Assembly (NCBI GenBank): GCA_963793295.1
Contig: CAWBZX010000042.1
Coordinates: 164,581-228,580, forward strand
Length of the DNA: 64,000 nucleotides
Origin: JAHDHW01 sp963793295
Lineage (GTDB): Bacteria; Bacteroidota; Bacteroidia; Chitinophagales; Saprospiraceae
Reading direction: 5' to 3'
Positions within the stretch are counted from its first letter, which is position 1, and the number at the start of each line of letters is the position of its first letter. This document shows positions 26,562 through 35,407 of this stretch, piece after piece. The position numbers and the translations under genes were made by a program. The notes below the pieces were generated by a model that did no database searches, had not been told where the DNA came from, and saw nothing but the letters and a program-made list of their open reading frames with translations.

Positions 26562-27116
26562 GTGCAACATACCCTGGAGCAATACGACCGAAATATAGCG
26601 AAGTGTAAAGATGTTTTTCTAAAAAAAACGAAAGACTACGGAACAGCCTGGCGAATCCTTCGTCCAACATCCCTGACCGATCAATTATTTATAAAAGCAA
26701 GTAGAATTCGAAGTATCGAAGAATTAAAAGAGCAAAAGGTGGATGAGTCCATTGACTCTGAGTATATTGGTTTGGTTAATTATTGTATTATGGCTCTAAT
26801 CCAGCTGGAATTGCCAGAAGATAAAGGACTTGAACTAGATCCAAACGAAGTTGAAAAACACTATGATCAGCAAATGCAGCTTACACGTGAGTTGATGATT
26901 GCAAAAAATCATGATTATGGAGAGGCCTGGCGCGATATGCGAATCAGTTCGCTTACTGATTTGATCTTGATGAAATTGCTTCGGATTAAACAAATAGAAA
27001 ATAATAAGGGTAAAACCTTAATTTCAGAAGGATTAGAAGCTAATTTTCAAGATATCATCAACTATGCACTTTTTGCATTGATCAGGTTAGAAGAGAGTAA
27101 TGTGTTAAAAAAGTAA
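26562..27116 (+). CDS. DUF1599 (nucleotide modification associated domain 1) protein, duplicated domain
   Basis: 184 aa from the GTG at 26562; a TTG at 26514 is in frame but lies in the promoter. The protein is two copies of one helical unit: KKTKDYGTAWRILRPTSLTD ... KASRIRSIEE at about residues 20-55 and AKNHDYGEAWRDMRISSLTD ... KLLRIKQIE at about 110-145, each followed by a helix with NYCIMALIQLE or NYALFALIRLE. This is the DUF1599 signature, known from Bacteroidota and from phages, where it has been linked to nucleotide modification. The substrate is unknown. The gene sits 67 bases before a DoxX-type gene and is probably cotranscribed with it. Confidence 0.85.
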   Translation: MQHTLEQYDRNIAKCKDVFLKKTKDYGTAWRILRPTSLTDQLFIKASRIRSIEELKEQKVDESIDSEYIGLVNYCIMALIQLELPEDKGLELDPNEVEKHYDQQMQLTRELMIAKNHDYGEAWRDMRISSLTDLILMKLLRIKQIENNKGKTLISEGLEANFQDIINYALFALIRLEESNVLKK

Positions 27117-27183
27117 CTGAACGTATTAAAATCCGTTGTAAAAAAATAGAGAGATTAAGTAATAATAAAATTAAATAAAAGAC

Positions 27184-28662
27184 ATGACGCTTGGTACCTT
27201 AATATTAATGATTGGAGCTATTGCCTTGGTGTTGACATTAGTGGTCGTGCAGGTTTTGAAAAAGCAAAATAGTATTTTAATGACTTTTCTGCAAAACTTC
27301 ACTGGTGCTTTGTTTATCTTTTCTGGCTGGGTAAAAGCAATAGATCCTCTCGGAACTGCTTACAAAATGGAGCAGTATTTTGCTGAATTTGAATATACCT
27401 TTGAAGCGACATGGATGTCATTTTTGGCTCCTTTGTTCCCTTGGCTTTCCAGCTATTCTGTTGGTTTTTCTGTTTTTATGATCGTATTTGAAATAGTACT
27501 AGGAATAATGCTTCTTATAGGAGTTCGGCCAAAATTGACAAGTTGGGCATTTCTGATTTTGGTTGGATTTTTTACTTTCCTAACCGGGTTCACTTATTTA
27601 ACCGGATATGTTCCGAGCGATGTCAATTTCTTTGAATTTGGAAAGTGGGGTCCTTACGTTGAAACCAATATGAAAGTGACCGATTGTGGTTGTTTTGGTG
27701 ATTTTTTAAAGCTCAAACCAAGAATCTCTTTTTTCAAGGATATCTTTTTACTTGTTCCTGCATTTTTCTTTGTTTTTAGACACAAAGACATGCACCAGCT
27801 TTTTACAAAAAATATTCGGACTATTATTGTTGGTTCATCTACTTTCCTTGTTTTTCTATATTGCCTGAGTAATTATTCCTGGGATTTGCCCCATACAGAT
27901 TTTCGTCCTTTTGCTGTAGGTGTTGACGTAAGAAGTACCTTGGAAGCAGAAAAATCTGCAGCTGAAAATGTCCAGGTTTTAGGATATAAAATAACCAATA
28001 AAGCAAGTAAAGAAGTTGTAGAAATGGATTATGCGACTTTTTTAGAGAAATATAAAGAATATCCGAAAGAAGAATGGGAATATGAACAAGTCAAATCAGA
28101 GCCAGAAATTGAATCTACAAAGATCAGTGATTTTGATATAGAAACTGTGGATGGTAACAATATGACCGAAGAGGTATTAAATGATGCGGATTATAACTTC
28201 ATGATTGTTAGCTACAAGTTATATCACGATACCCGGTCTTCATCAACCACAACTAATGATACCATTTGGGTGAGAGATTCTATTGTGACACCGGACACCA
28301 TCATTTATGTAAGAAATCCCGCCAAAGTGACTCCACGTACAATCACTGAAACGGAATATTTGTGGGACAAAAAATTTCAGCAAATCTATAAAGACAAAAT
28401 TAACCCACTTGCTGAATCTGCAGAAAAAGACGGGTATAAAGTTTATGCAATTGTTGGAGGTGCCGGCGAGGATATGATTGAAGCTTTCAGACATGACACC
28501 CAGACTGCTTATCCATTTTATGTAGCAGATGATATTTTATTAAAAACGATTGTCAGGTCTAATCCTGGAGTAGTATTATTGAAGGACGGCAAGATTATAC
28601 AAAAATGGCATTATAAGAAATTGCCTGGATATGAAGAACTGAAAGCCAAATATCTAAAATAA
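27184..28662 (+). CDS. DoxX-type membrane protein with C-terminal thioredoxin-like domain (BT_3928-like)
   Basis: 492 aa. N-terminal membrane helices at about residues 5-25, 33-50, 75-85, 95-115 and 120-145, with the DoxX-like segment FLQNFTGALFIFSGWVKAIDP, then a C-G-C-F-G motif (DCGCFGDFLKLKPR) and further helices to about residue 235. The second half is soluble. Its end resembles a thioredoxin fold without the active-site cysteines: an AIVGGAGEDMIEAF segment and NPGVVLLKDGKIIQKWHY. Proteins of this layout (BT_3928 family) follow DUF1599 genes in other Bacteroidota, as far as I recall, and may take part in envelope redox chemistry; the function is unproven. Confidence 0.82.
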   Translation: MTLGTLILMIGAIALVLTLVVVQVLKKQNSILMTFLQNFTGALFIFSGWVKAIDPLGTAYKMEQYFAEFEYTFEATWMSFLAPLFPWLSSYSVGFSVFMIVFEIVLGIMLLIGVRPKLTSWAFLILVGFFTFLTGFTYLTGYVPSDVNFFEFGKWGPYVETNMKVTDCGCFGDFLKLKPRISFFKDIFLLVPAFFFVFRHKDMHQLFTKNIRTIIVGSSTFLVFLYCLSNYSWDLPHTDFRPFAVGVDVRSTLEAEKSAAENVQVLGYKITNKASKEVVEMDYATFLEKYKEYPKEEWEYEQVKSEPEIESTKISDFDIETVDGNNMTEEVLNDADYNFMIVSYKLYHDTRSSSTTTNDTIWVRDSIVTPDTIIYVRNPAKVTPRTITETEYLWDKKFQQIYKDKINPLAESAEKDGYKVYAIVGGAGEDMIEAFRHDTQTAYPFYVADDILLKTIVRSNPGVVLLKDGKIIQKWHYKKLPGYEELKAKYLK

Positions 28663-28839
28663 TAGGGGGAATATGACGGTTTTCCATTATTGGATGATCG
28701 CAAATTACGTTTAATTCAATAGCAGAATAAAAGGCATCTAAAATTATTTTTTTAATAATATAAAGATAATCTTTTAAAAAAAATACCTTTCTTTGCTTGT
28801 GCAAACGGTTTTTAAGCAACCCAGTTGTTAAATTGAATT

Positions 28840-29772
28840 ATGCTAAGTAGAAGAAATATCCGCATAAAAGTAATGCAGATGCTCTATGCAATGAGTAGAG
28901 ACCCGAAATCGACTTTCGATGATGTATTAAAAAATTATCGTGAAAGCGTCCAACAATCCTTTGAATTGTATCTTTACAATTTGCTCTATTTAATGAGCGT
29001 CGCCAAATACGCTTTAAAAGATGCTGAAAGGAGATCCAAAAAACACCTGCCTTCTGAAGAAGATAAAATATTCACTCCAAAATTATACATGAATGACCTT
29101 GTCCAAGCGGTGGTTTCAAACACTAAGTTTAATGATTTAGTAAGAAAATTTGATTTGGAAAAGATGGTTGATGAAGATGGTGTTCGTGCGCTCTATATCG
29201 ACTTTGCTAAAACTGACGAGTATAAAAAGTATTTAAGTGAAGAAAATAATCCAAATGATGACCGAAAAGTACTTTTGGATCTGTATAAAATATTGATTGC
29301 AAAAGAAATGTACAATGAGACGATGGAAGATAAATATCCATTGTGGGGTGATGATAAATCGCTCATCATTGGTACCGTAAAAAAGACAATCAAAGCTTTG
29401 CCGGAAAGCGTTGAATTTTGCAATACTTATAAACCACAAGACGAAACAACTGTTGATTTTGGAGAAGCTCTGCTCCAAAATGTTCACAATAAAGATAAAA
29501 GTTTATTGGAGATAATCGAACCGACTCTAAACAATTGGGATGTTGATCGGGTGGCCATTATTGATATGATTTCGCTAAAAATGGCTTTAAGTGAACTGAT
29601 GATTTTTCCAACCATTCCAACAAAAGTCACGATCAACGAGTTTGTTGAAATTTCAAAAATGTATAGCACAGAGAAAAGCAAAGATTTTATCAACGGGATA
29701 TTGGATCGCTTGATGAAAAAGCTTGATAAAGAAGGAAAGATCAAGAAAGAAGGAAGAGGACTTATTGATTAA
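28840..29772 (+). CDS. nusB: Transcription antitermination factor NusB, long Bacteroidota form
   Basis: 310 aa, about twice the length of the E. coli protein. The N-terminus MLSRRNIRIKVMQMLYAM is the NusB start, with the conserved R-x-x-R and MQ-LYA. The second conserved half is at about 235-300: DRVAIIDMISLKMALSELM, PTIPTKVTINEFVEISK and STEKSKDFINGILDRL, the usual NusB core. Between them is a long helical insertion seen in Bacteroidota. NusB binds boxA RNA with NusE (S10) and prevents premature termination in rRNA operons. It starts at the ATG at 28840 and ends in a lysine-rich tail. Gap of 177 bases from the DoxX-type gene. Confidence 0.93.
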   Translation: MLSRRNIRIKVMQMLYAMSRDPKSTFDDVLKNYRESVQQSFELYLYNLLYLMSVAKYALKDAERRSKKHLPSEEDKIFTPKLYMNDLVQAVVSNTKFNDLVRKFDLEKMVDEDGVRALYIDFAKTDEYKKYLSEENNPNDDRKVLLDLYKILIAKEMYNETMEDKYPLWGDDKSLIIGTVKKTIKALPESVEFCNTYKPQDETTVDFGEALLQNVHNKDKSLLEIIEPTLNNWDVDRVAIIDMISLKMALSELMIFPTIPTKVTINEFVEISKMYSTEKSKDFINGILDRLMKKLDKEGKIKKEGRGLID

Positions 29773-29842
29773 TCGGCTTTTTTGTTTTGTCTTGTTAATT
29801 GAAAGAAACGATTAAATTTCTTTGCTCAAATTCCATTTTGAT

Positions 29843-31186
29843 ATGAAAAAGAGGATGCTAATAATTTTTTTATGTTTTAGCATGTCAACGATAAACCTGG
29901 TTGCGCAATCTTCTTCCTTGAAACATGCCATTTCTGCAAAAGCCTTACTCATTGATTATTATACTCCCCAAAAGAAACAGTTTTCGTCCTGGAGTCAACT
30001 TAATTATGGAGCTGAAGTCGCATACAATTATAATCTAAACAGATTTCTAAATCTCAATATTCCACTAAAAATTAGATCTGCTAATTTGCCCGAAGGTGAT
30101 GACTTTTCAATGAACCAAAAGTTTATTGGAGGTTTGGATGCGAATTTACAACTCAAATATTTTAAAGAAAAAAATTGGATAAACCCTTATATGTTAGCTG
30201 GACTAGGAGGGGAAATTATCGAAAGTGAAGGAATTAATTTTGGAATTCCTCTGGGATTAGGTATCGATGTAAAACTATCTAAAAGATTATATCTACAGGC
30301 TCAATCAGAGTATCGATTTTCTTTTACGAATAATCGTGATAATCTCATCCATGGAATTGGTTTGATACTATTATTTGGAGAAGAAAAATTGCCTTTATCC
30401 CCGGTTGATACTGATGGAGACGGAATTTCAGATATGGAAGACGGTTGTCCCCAACAGCCAGGATTAGCAAGCTTAAATGGTTGTCCGGATACTGATCTTG
30501 ATGGAGTAATTGATAAAGCTGACAAGTGTCCTAATGTTGCAGGACTAAAAGAGTTTGATGGTTGCCCGGATACCGATAGTGACGGTCTAACAGATGATAT
30601 AGATCAATGCCCGGATGAGTATGGACCGATTGAAAATAATGGATGCCCTATCTTAGATACCGATGGTGATGGTGTAAATGATGAAGTAGATGATTGCCCG
30701 GATGAACCTGGATTAGCGGAGAACAATGGATGTCCTGATACTGATGAAGATGGTATATTGGATAAATATGATAAATGTCCAACGCAAGCTGGTCTGGCGA
30801 CTAACAAAGGGTGCCCCGAAATAAGTCAGGAGGATAGGGACCTGTTGGACTTTGCAGTGCAGAATGTTCAATTTGCAAATGGAAAATCAACCTTGATCCC
30901 TGAATCATTCTCCATTTTGGATAAAATTGTTGAAATTATGATTAAGTATCCTGCATATAGTCTGACAATTGCTGGTCATACGGATAGTGTCGGAAATGCT
31001 GAATTCAATCAAATCCTTTCTGAGCGCAGGGCAAAAACCTGTAAGGATTATCTGATTTCAAAAGGTATTGAAGAGGCAAGAATCGATGCAAGGGGATATG
31101 GAGAAACACAGCCAATTGCAAACAACAAATTTGATAGTGGAAGAGATCTTAATCGTCGGGTTGAGTTTAATATTTATTTGAAATAG
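29843..31186 (+). CDS. OmpA-family protein with thrombospondin type 3 repeats
   Basis: 447 aa from the ATG at 29843; an in-frame TTG at 29822 would add seven residues before the signal peptide (MKKRMLIIFLCFSMSTINLVAQ). Residues about 25-185 form a small beta-barrel-like region ending in GIGLILLFGEE. Then come calcium-binding thrombospondin type 3 repeats (DTDGDGISDMEDGCP, DTDLDGVIDKADKCP, DTDSDGLTDDIDQCP, DTDGDGVNDEVDDCP, DTDEDGILDKYDKCP) at about 190-320. The C-terminus is an OmpA domain (GHTDSVGNAEFNQILSERRA ... DLNRRVEF) that binds peptidoglycan. It is an outer-membrane to cell-wall anchor. Convergent with the K+ channel gene, 30 bases away. Confidence 0.94.
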   Translation: MKKRMLIIFLCFSMSTINLVAQSSSLKHAISAKALLIDYYTPQKKQFSSWSQLNYGAEVAYNYNLNRFLNLNIPLKIRSANLPEGDDFSMNQKFIGGLDANLQLKYFKEKNWINPYMLAGLGGEIIESEGINFGIPLGLGIDVKLSKRLYLQAQSEYRFSFTNNRDNLIHGIGLILLFGEEKLPLSPVDTDGDGISDMEDGCPQQPGLASLNGCPDTDLDGVIDKADKCPNVAGLKEFDGCPDTDSDGLTDDIDQCPDEYGPIENNGCPILDTDGDGVNDEVDDCPDEPGLAENNGCPDTDEDGILDKYDKCPTQAGLATNKGCPEISQEDRDLLDFAVQNVQFANGKSTLIPESFSILDKIVEIMIKYPAYSLTIAGHTDSVGNAEFNQILSERRAKTCKDYLISKGIEEARIDARGYGETQPIANNKFDSGRDLNRRVEFNIYLK

Positions 31187-31216
31187 AATTAATTTCAGAA
31201 GTAAATCAATCCTGTT

Positions 31217-32236
31217 TTATGAATTCAGCAAATTGTGCATTTTTTGTAGCTCTTCAGGCGAAGTCATAAATATTAAAGCGCTTTCTTTTGTTAATATATA
31301 ATTTTTGGGTGGATTGAATTTCCAGGAGTCGCCATCCCTAATAGCTAATAATAAACTGTGATCCAGCTTGTTTAAAGGAAGGTCTTCGATCCTCTTTTTA
31401 TGGTAACTTTCAGGAAGAGTGATTTCCTCAATTCTAAGATTTAAATTGGTGTCGCGAAGCATTTCATCAAGAAATGAAGTTACGGTTGGCCGTACCATCT
31501 CAGAAGCCATCCTCAATCCACCTATGAAAGCGGGTGAGATTACCCTGTTAGCTCCTACCATTTCAAGTTTTTTAACACTTTCTGGTTCCTGACAATGTGC
31601 AACGATACGAAGGTCTTTTTTGAGTTGTTTTGCTGTTAGACAAATCACAATATTCTGATGATCGTTTCGGGTGGTTACAAAAAAGCCTTTAGCTTGATCG
31701 ATTCCAATGCGATTTAAAAAATCTTCATCCGTGCAATCACCGACTATTTTTTCTCCGAATTGAAAAGTGTTTTTATTATTTGAAAAGATTTTTTCATCTA
31801 AATCACAAATAACAAAATTTCGCTTTGTCTTTTCCAATTCTTCAGCGATATGAATACCAACTTTACTTGCCCCGCAAATGATATAATGATCTTTCATTTT
31901 TTGAATTCTGAGTTCCTTTTTTTTCCTTTTTAGTTCATCGCTTAGATTGCTTTCAATAATCAAGGCTGCCAGATTTGAAAAAGAAAAAGTTAAAATACCG
32001 ATTCCACTTATTGCAATAAAAATAGTGAAAATTCTTCCTAAAGTATTTCCCTCCAAATTAATAACTTCTGCAAATCCAATTGTTGTAACCGTTACAAAAG
32101 TCATGTACAAACCATCAAACCAAGATGTTCCTTCAACAAGAATTCTATATCCAAATGTTCCAATTAGAACAACTATGAGGAAAGCTATTCCAGATCTTTT
32201 AAGTCGCTCTAAGAGGTTATTGGTTTCGTCGTTCAT
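31217..32236 (-). CDS. Potassium channel-like protein with RCK (TrkA-N/TrkA-C) domains
   Basis: 339 aa from the ATG at 32236; TTG/GTG codons further upstream (to 32263) only add a short poor extension. Two membrane helices (about residues 15-35 and 73-98) flank a pore loop TSWFDGLYMTFVTVTTIGF. A TrkA-N domain with the nucleotide motif ICGASKVGIHIAEEL follows, then TrkA-C at the end. It resembles Kch/MthK channels gated by a ligand on the RCK ring. The selectivity filter reads T-I-G-F-A instead of the usual T-x-G-Y/F-G, so the last glycine is replaced. Ion selectivity is therefore uncertain. No Trk-type transporter lies beside it. Confidence 0.88.
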   Translation of the reverse strand: MNDETNNLLERLKRSGIAFLIVVLIGTFGYRILVEGTSWFDGLYMTFVTVTTIGFAEVINLEGNTLGRIFTIFIAISGIGILTFSFSNLAALIIESNLSDELKRKKKELRIQKMKDHYIICGASKVGIHIAEELEKTKRNFVICDLDEKIFSNNKNTFQFGEKIVGDCTDEDFLNRIGIDQAKGFFVTTRNDHQNIVICLTAKQLKKDLRIVAHCQEPESVKKLEMVGANRVISPAFIGGLRMASEMVRPTVTSFLDEMLRDTNLNLRIEEITLPESYHKKRIEDLPLNKLDHSLLLAIRDGDSWKFNPPKNYILTKESALIFMTSPEELQKMHNLLNS

Positions 32237-32304
32237 TTCTAATAAAAAAAAATCTGTCACCAATAATAATGACAGAATTTATATTTTCAAATTATAATAG
32301 TTAT

Positions 32305-32955
32305 TTATTCTCTTCCACCTTTTAAAGATCTTTTATAATCTTTTAATTGATTCCAATGTCCCTCGGCTGCCATTTGGGCTTGTTTCGGCCAAGTGGTAGG
32401 ATCAGCTAATTTGAATCTTCCACCCCCTTCTTCCAAAATAGCTCTTATAGCCTCTGTTTTGGTTTGTGCTAAATTAGCGAAAGTGTGAATTCCAGCTTTA
32501 TTTAAAAGCTTTTCAATTTGTGGGCCGACCCCATCTACAATTTTTAAATCATCTGATTTAGAGCCAACCCCGGCAACAGTTGTAGTTGCAAAACCTGTTG
32601 GCTCTGTTTTTACATTTTTAACATCACCAGAAGGCTTTGCAGGTTCGCTTGGCTCATTCGCCGCATTTTTTTCTTCACAGGCTTTAAGTTTGAAATATAG
32701 ATCAGCATTTTTACTTTTTTCTTTTGCAAGTTCTTCAGCGGTTTTTTCTTTCTCATATTTAGCAGTGCTCAAATCCGCTTCAAGGCTATTTGCCTTGGCT
32801 GTCATGGAAGAGAGGTCTTTTTCAAGTACTCCAACTCTTGTTCTCCATTTTGCACCAAGAATATAGCGTAAGATATAGCCGAGCAGGAATGCCCCGAGCA
32901 GCCATAATAATATTTCTATACTTAGGTCCCGATAAACTTGTGATAATAATAACAT
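32305..32955 (-). CDS. Membrane-anchored helix-hairpin-helix protein
   Basis: 216 aa. One membrane helix (ILLWLLGAFLLGYILRYIL, residues 14-32), then a coiled coil at about 40-95 (LEKDLSSMTAKANSLEADLS and on), a low-complexity linker, and a C-terminal domain at about 130-212 with DDLKIVDGVGPQIEKLLNKA, a helix-hairpin-helix of the kind fused to ribosomal protein L21 and related predicted proteins. The GVGPQIEKLL motif would bind nucleic acid in other families, but a membrane-anchored version may serve in protein contacts. It lies 24 bases downstream of an OmpA-family gene on the same strand, and the two are probably one operon. Confidence 0.8.
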   Translation of the reverse strand: MLLLSQVYRDLSIEILLWLLGAFLLGYILRYILGAKWRTRVGVLEKDLSSMTAKANSLEADLSTAKYEKEKTAEELAKEKSKNADLYFKLKACEEKNAANEPSEPAKPSGDVKNVKTEPTGFATTTVAGVGSKSDDLKIVDGVGPQIEKLLNKAGIHTFANLAQTKTEAIRAILEEGGGRFKLADPTTWPKQAQMAAEGHWNQLKDYKRSLKGGRE

Positions 32956-32979
32956 GGTTTGGTATTTTGTTTTGATTGA

Positions 32980-33810
32980 TTATTGTTTAATAAGTCTCAA
33001 CTCTACTCGTCTGTTTTGATGACGACCTGATTCGGTATCATTGGTTGCAACAGGTTGGGTTTCACCTTTAGATTCAATAGTGATCAGACTTTTATCCACG
33101 CCTTTTGAAATTAAAATATTCTGAATAGCTTTTGCTCTTCGCAAACCGAGATCGAGATTACTGGCTTCATTTCCAGTGTTATCTGTGTGTCCCATAAGCT
33201 GGATTCTTTCTCCCGTAAGCTTGATATTGGCAGCAAGATCAACGAAATATTTGTTGATCTTAGGATCTTCCACCATTCCAACAGAATTGACAGGGAAAAA
33301 CATAACAGCCCGATCTAATAATTGGACAACCTCTGCCTTTTCAACTTTTACCGTGATCCATTTGAAATCAACACTTTTAAAAGGATCTGTTTTTGCATTT
33401 TCAAATGGCTCTACCTCTTTGCTTAATATTCTGACTCGTTCTCCCATAAGATCACTGCTTAATAGAGACCGAGCACTTTCAGCCCTTGCAACACCCATGT
33501 TTTCAAAACCTCCAGGTGAAGTTTCTTCTTTGAAATATAAACCAGTGATTTCAAGGATATTGTCCTCCGTTTTGTCTTTTAAAATAGAATCTTTTAAAGC
33601 CTGAAAATTTGTAGGGCTGGTGTAAGCTTTAGAGTCATTATATTTGTAGGTCAAAGGCCCAAACTCTTCCTGATATACTGTTTCTGCGACCTTAACATCT
33701 TCCGTTGGTTGGTCGCCACATACGTTTTTTATGACACAGGTATATCGGTACTGAGCTGCCCAAAACCACAAACAAGTAACAATCAAGACTGTAATCGTTT
33801 TTACGCTCAT
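32980..33810 (-). CDS. OmpA-family envelope protein
   Basis: 276 aa. A single N-terminal hydrophobic segment (ITVLIVTCLWFWAAQY, residues 6-21) acts as signal or anchor. A middle region at about 60-180 (DSILKDKTEDNILEITGLY and on) resembles a BON/OmpA-like alpha-beta fold. The C-terminal OmpA domain is clear: LMGHTDNTGNEASNLDLGLR, RAKAIQNILISKGVD and ESGRHQNRRVELRL, with the conserved D and R for peptidoglycan binding. It heads a probable two-gene operon with the membrane-anchored helix-hairpin-helix protein. It may be a cell-wall anchor of the inner or outer membrane. Confidence 0.88.
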   Translation of the reverse strand: MSVKTITVLIVTCLWFWAAQYRYTCVIKNVCGDQPTEDVKVAETVYQEEFGPLTYKYNDSKAYTSPTNFQALKDSILKDKTEDNILEITGLYFKEETSPGGFENMGVARAESARSLLSSDLMGERVRILSKEVEPFENAKTDPFKSVDFKWITVKVEKAEVVQLLDRAVMFFPVNSVGMVEDPKINKYFVDLAANIKLTGERIQLMGHTDNTGNEASNLDLGLRRAKAIQNILISKGVDKSLITIESKGETQPVATNDTESGRHQNRRVELRLIKQ

Positions 33811-34082
33811 AGTATTTTGTTTAATGATTTTTTAAAAAGTAGCAATAGTGAATATAATATAAATCGATTTAATATTACACTGCTGGCTAATTTTTTTATT
33901 TATTTTGACTAAAATTGAAAAATTTAATATTGCAATTTTAGTTTAATCCGGGATTGTCAGTTGGTTTTATTTGAAAAATTAAAATATAATATATTGACAA
34001 CTGACTTGTCAGACGGAGGTAAGATTCTAATGTGAAAGAGAGACTAACAGAATTACTTTGAAAAAATTAAAACAAGAACATT

Positions 34083-35252
34083 TTAAAAGAGGCGGCTTAC
34101 ATTCTTTCTGATATTTTGAACATTTAAAACAATGAAAGTGATGGAAAAGAGAAGGATCGCTAAATATACTCCTACATGTAATCCGCTCTGAATACTGAAG
34201 CCCTGATTACCAAACCAGCTGACAAACCATAGGCGGCTGATAAATAATATAAGTAAAGTAACGACTAATACGCCACCAAAAAGGTAAGCCAGATAACGGA
34301 TTAATACATCACTTATTTGGCGGGTTTTATAACCAAGTTGCAGTAATAATCGGATATCTTCTTTTGATTGCGAAATGATGAGTTGAAAATTGAGAATAAA
34401 AATTAAAACGGATAATAATACAATAATGATCCCGATGGCTGCAACAATTGAAATGATATTTCGAAGCAGGGTAGTGAGTTGACCACCGATTAAACGACCA
34501 CTGCTCACTTCGTATTTGTTTTGCTCCAAAAAATCACTCAGTTCACTAGAATAGGGGTTTTCAGTTTTTAATATTAGCCTGGAAGATTGCGGTTTTTGAG
34601 TTTCACCAAAATTTTCATTTGCCCAGGTCATGAATGATTGTGGAACTAGAATGGAATTGATTCGATCGCTAAAACCAATAATTCGCCCCTGGAAAGTTTT
34701 GCGAAGGCCATTGCCACTTATGTTGACGTCCAAAGAAAGTTTACTAATTGTGTTTGGCGTAAACTGCGGAAGCCCCTGGCTTGGTGCAAAACCAAAATTG
34801 TAAAGGGCCAAATAATCTCTGGAAAGAATGACAGGAACTTCTGAATCTCCTTTTGACCACTGCCATCGGCTGTTTGTTACGTCAATAAATTCATCCGGAA
34901 CGCTTTCAAAAAATAATTCTGTATAAAAGCCAAGCATCTGGCTGGAAGCACTGACTTTAAACTGATTGGAGATAAAAATGCCAACGGCTTCAATAAAATC
35001 CTGATTTTGTAATTTTTCTATTTCTTCATCGGTAAACGTTGAGCGTGCTCCCAGTGTATTGAATAAATTGACTTTTTTGTTTATTAAAACAAATTGCTCC
35101 GTCGAACGATTTCCTTTAACCAATTGCTGCAAATCAAAATACAATTGAAGCGCTGAAAGCAATAAAAACAGGCCAATAAATGAACCTGCGGCTGCTCCGA
35201 TAATTTGCCATTTGTTTTTTCCGCTCCAAAGTAACTGGTTCAGGATTTTCAT
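34083..35252 (-). CDS. Orphan FtsX/MacB-like ABC transporter permease
   Basis: 389 aa with the FtsX/MacB layout: one membrane helix near the N-terminus (IIGAAAGSFIGLFLLLSALQ, about 17-36), a large periplasmic domain to about residue 265, then three helices (IISIVAAIGIIIVLLSVLIF, YLAYLFGGVLVVTLLILFI, VGVYLAILLFSITFIVLNV). These permeases do mechanical work across the membrane with an ATPase partner, for example lipoprotein release or cell-wall hydrolase control. No ABC ATPase is adjacent, so the partner must lie elsewhere. A possible -7 element TATTTTTG (minus strand, 35271-35278) is 18 bases before the ATG. Divergent from guaA. Confidence 0.82.
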   Translation of the reverse strand: MKILNQLLWSGKNKWQIIGAAAGSFIGLFLLLSALQLYFDLQQLVKGNRSTEQFVLINKKVNLFNTLGARSTFTDEEIEKLQNQDFIEAVGIFISNQFKVSASSQMLGFYTELFFESVPDEFIDVTNSRWQWSKGDSEVPVILSRDYLALYNFGFAPSQGLPQFTPNTISKLSLDVNISGNGLRKTFQGRIIGFSDRINSILVPQSFMTWANENFGETQKPQSSRLILKTENPYSSELSDFLEQNKYEVSSGRLIGGQLTTLLRNIISIVAAIGIIIVLLSVLIFILNFQLIISQSKEDIRLLLQLGYKTRQISDVLIRYLAYLFGGVLVVTLLILFISRLWFVSWFGNQGFSIQSGLHVGVYLAILLFSITFIVLNVQNIRKNVSRLF

Positions 35253-35394
35253 ACGATATTTTTAGAAGGACAAAAATATTAAAAGCTTTGAATTTGTAAC
35301 CATAAGCCACTATTTAAATTGTTCCACATTTTTGGATATAAACTTTTAGATATTTCAAACTCTTAATAACTCATATTATTTTGTAATGAAATGT

Positions 35395-35402
35395 TATATT
35401 TG
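35395..35402 (+). promoter_or_regulatory. Possible -7 element of guaA
   Basis: TATATTTG is an exact TAnnTTTG match ending only 5 bases before the guaA ATG, which would give a leaderless or nearly leaderless mRNA. No good -33 TTG at the usual distance. Confidence 0.4.
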
Positions 35403-35407
35403 CCGTC

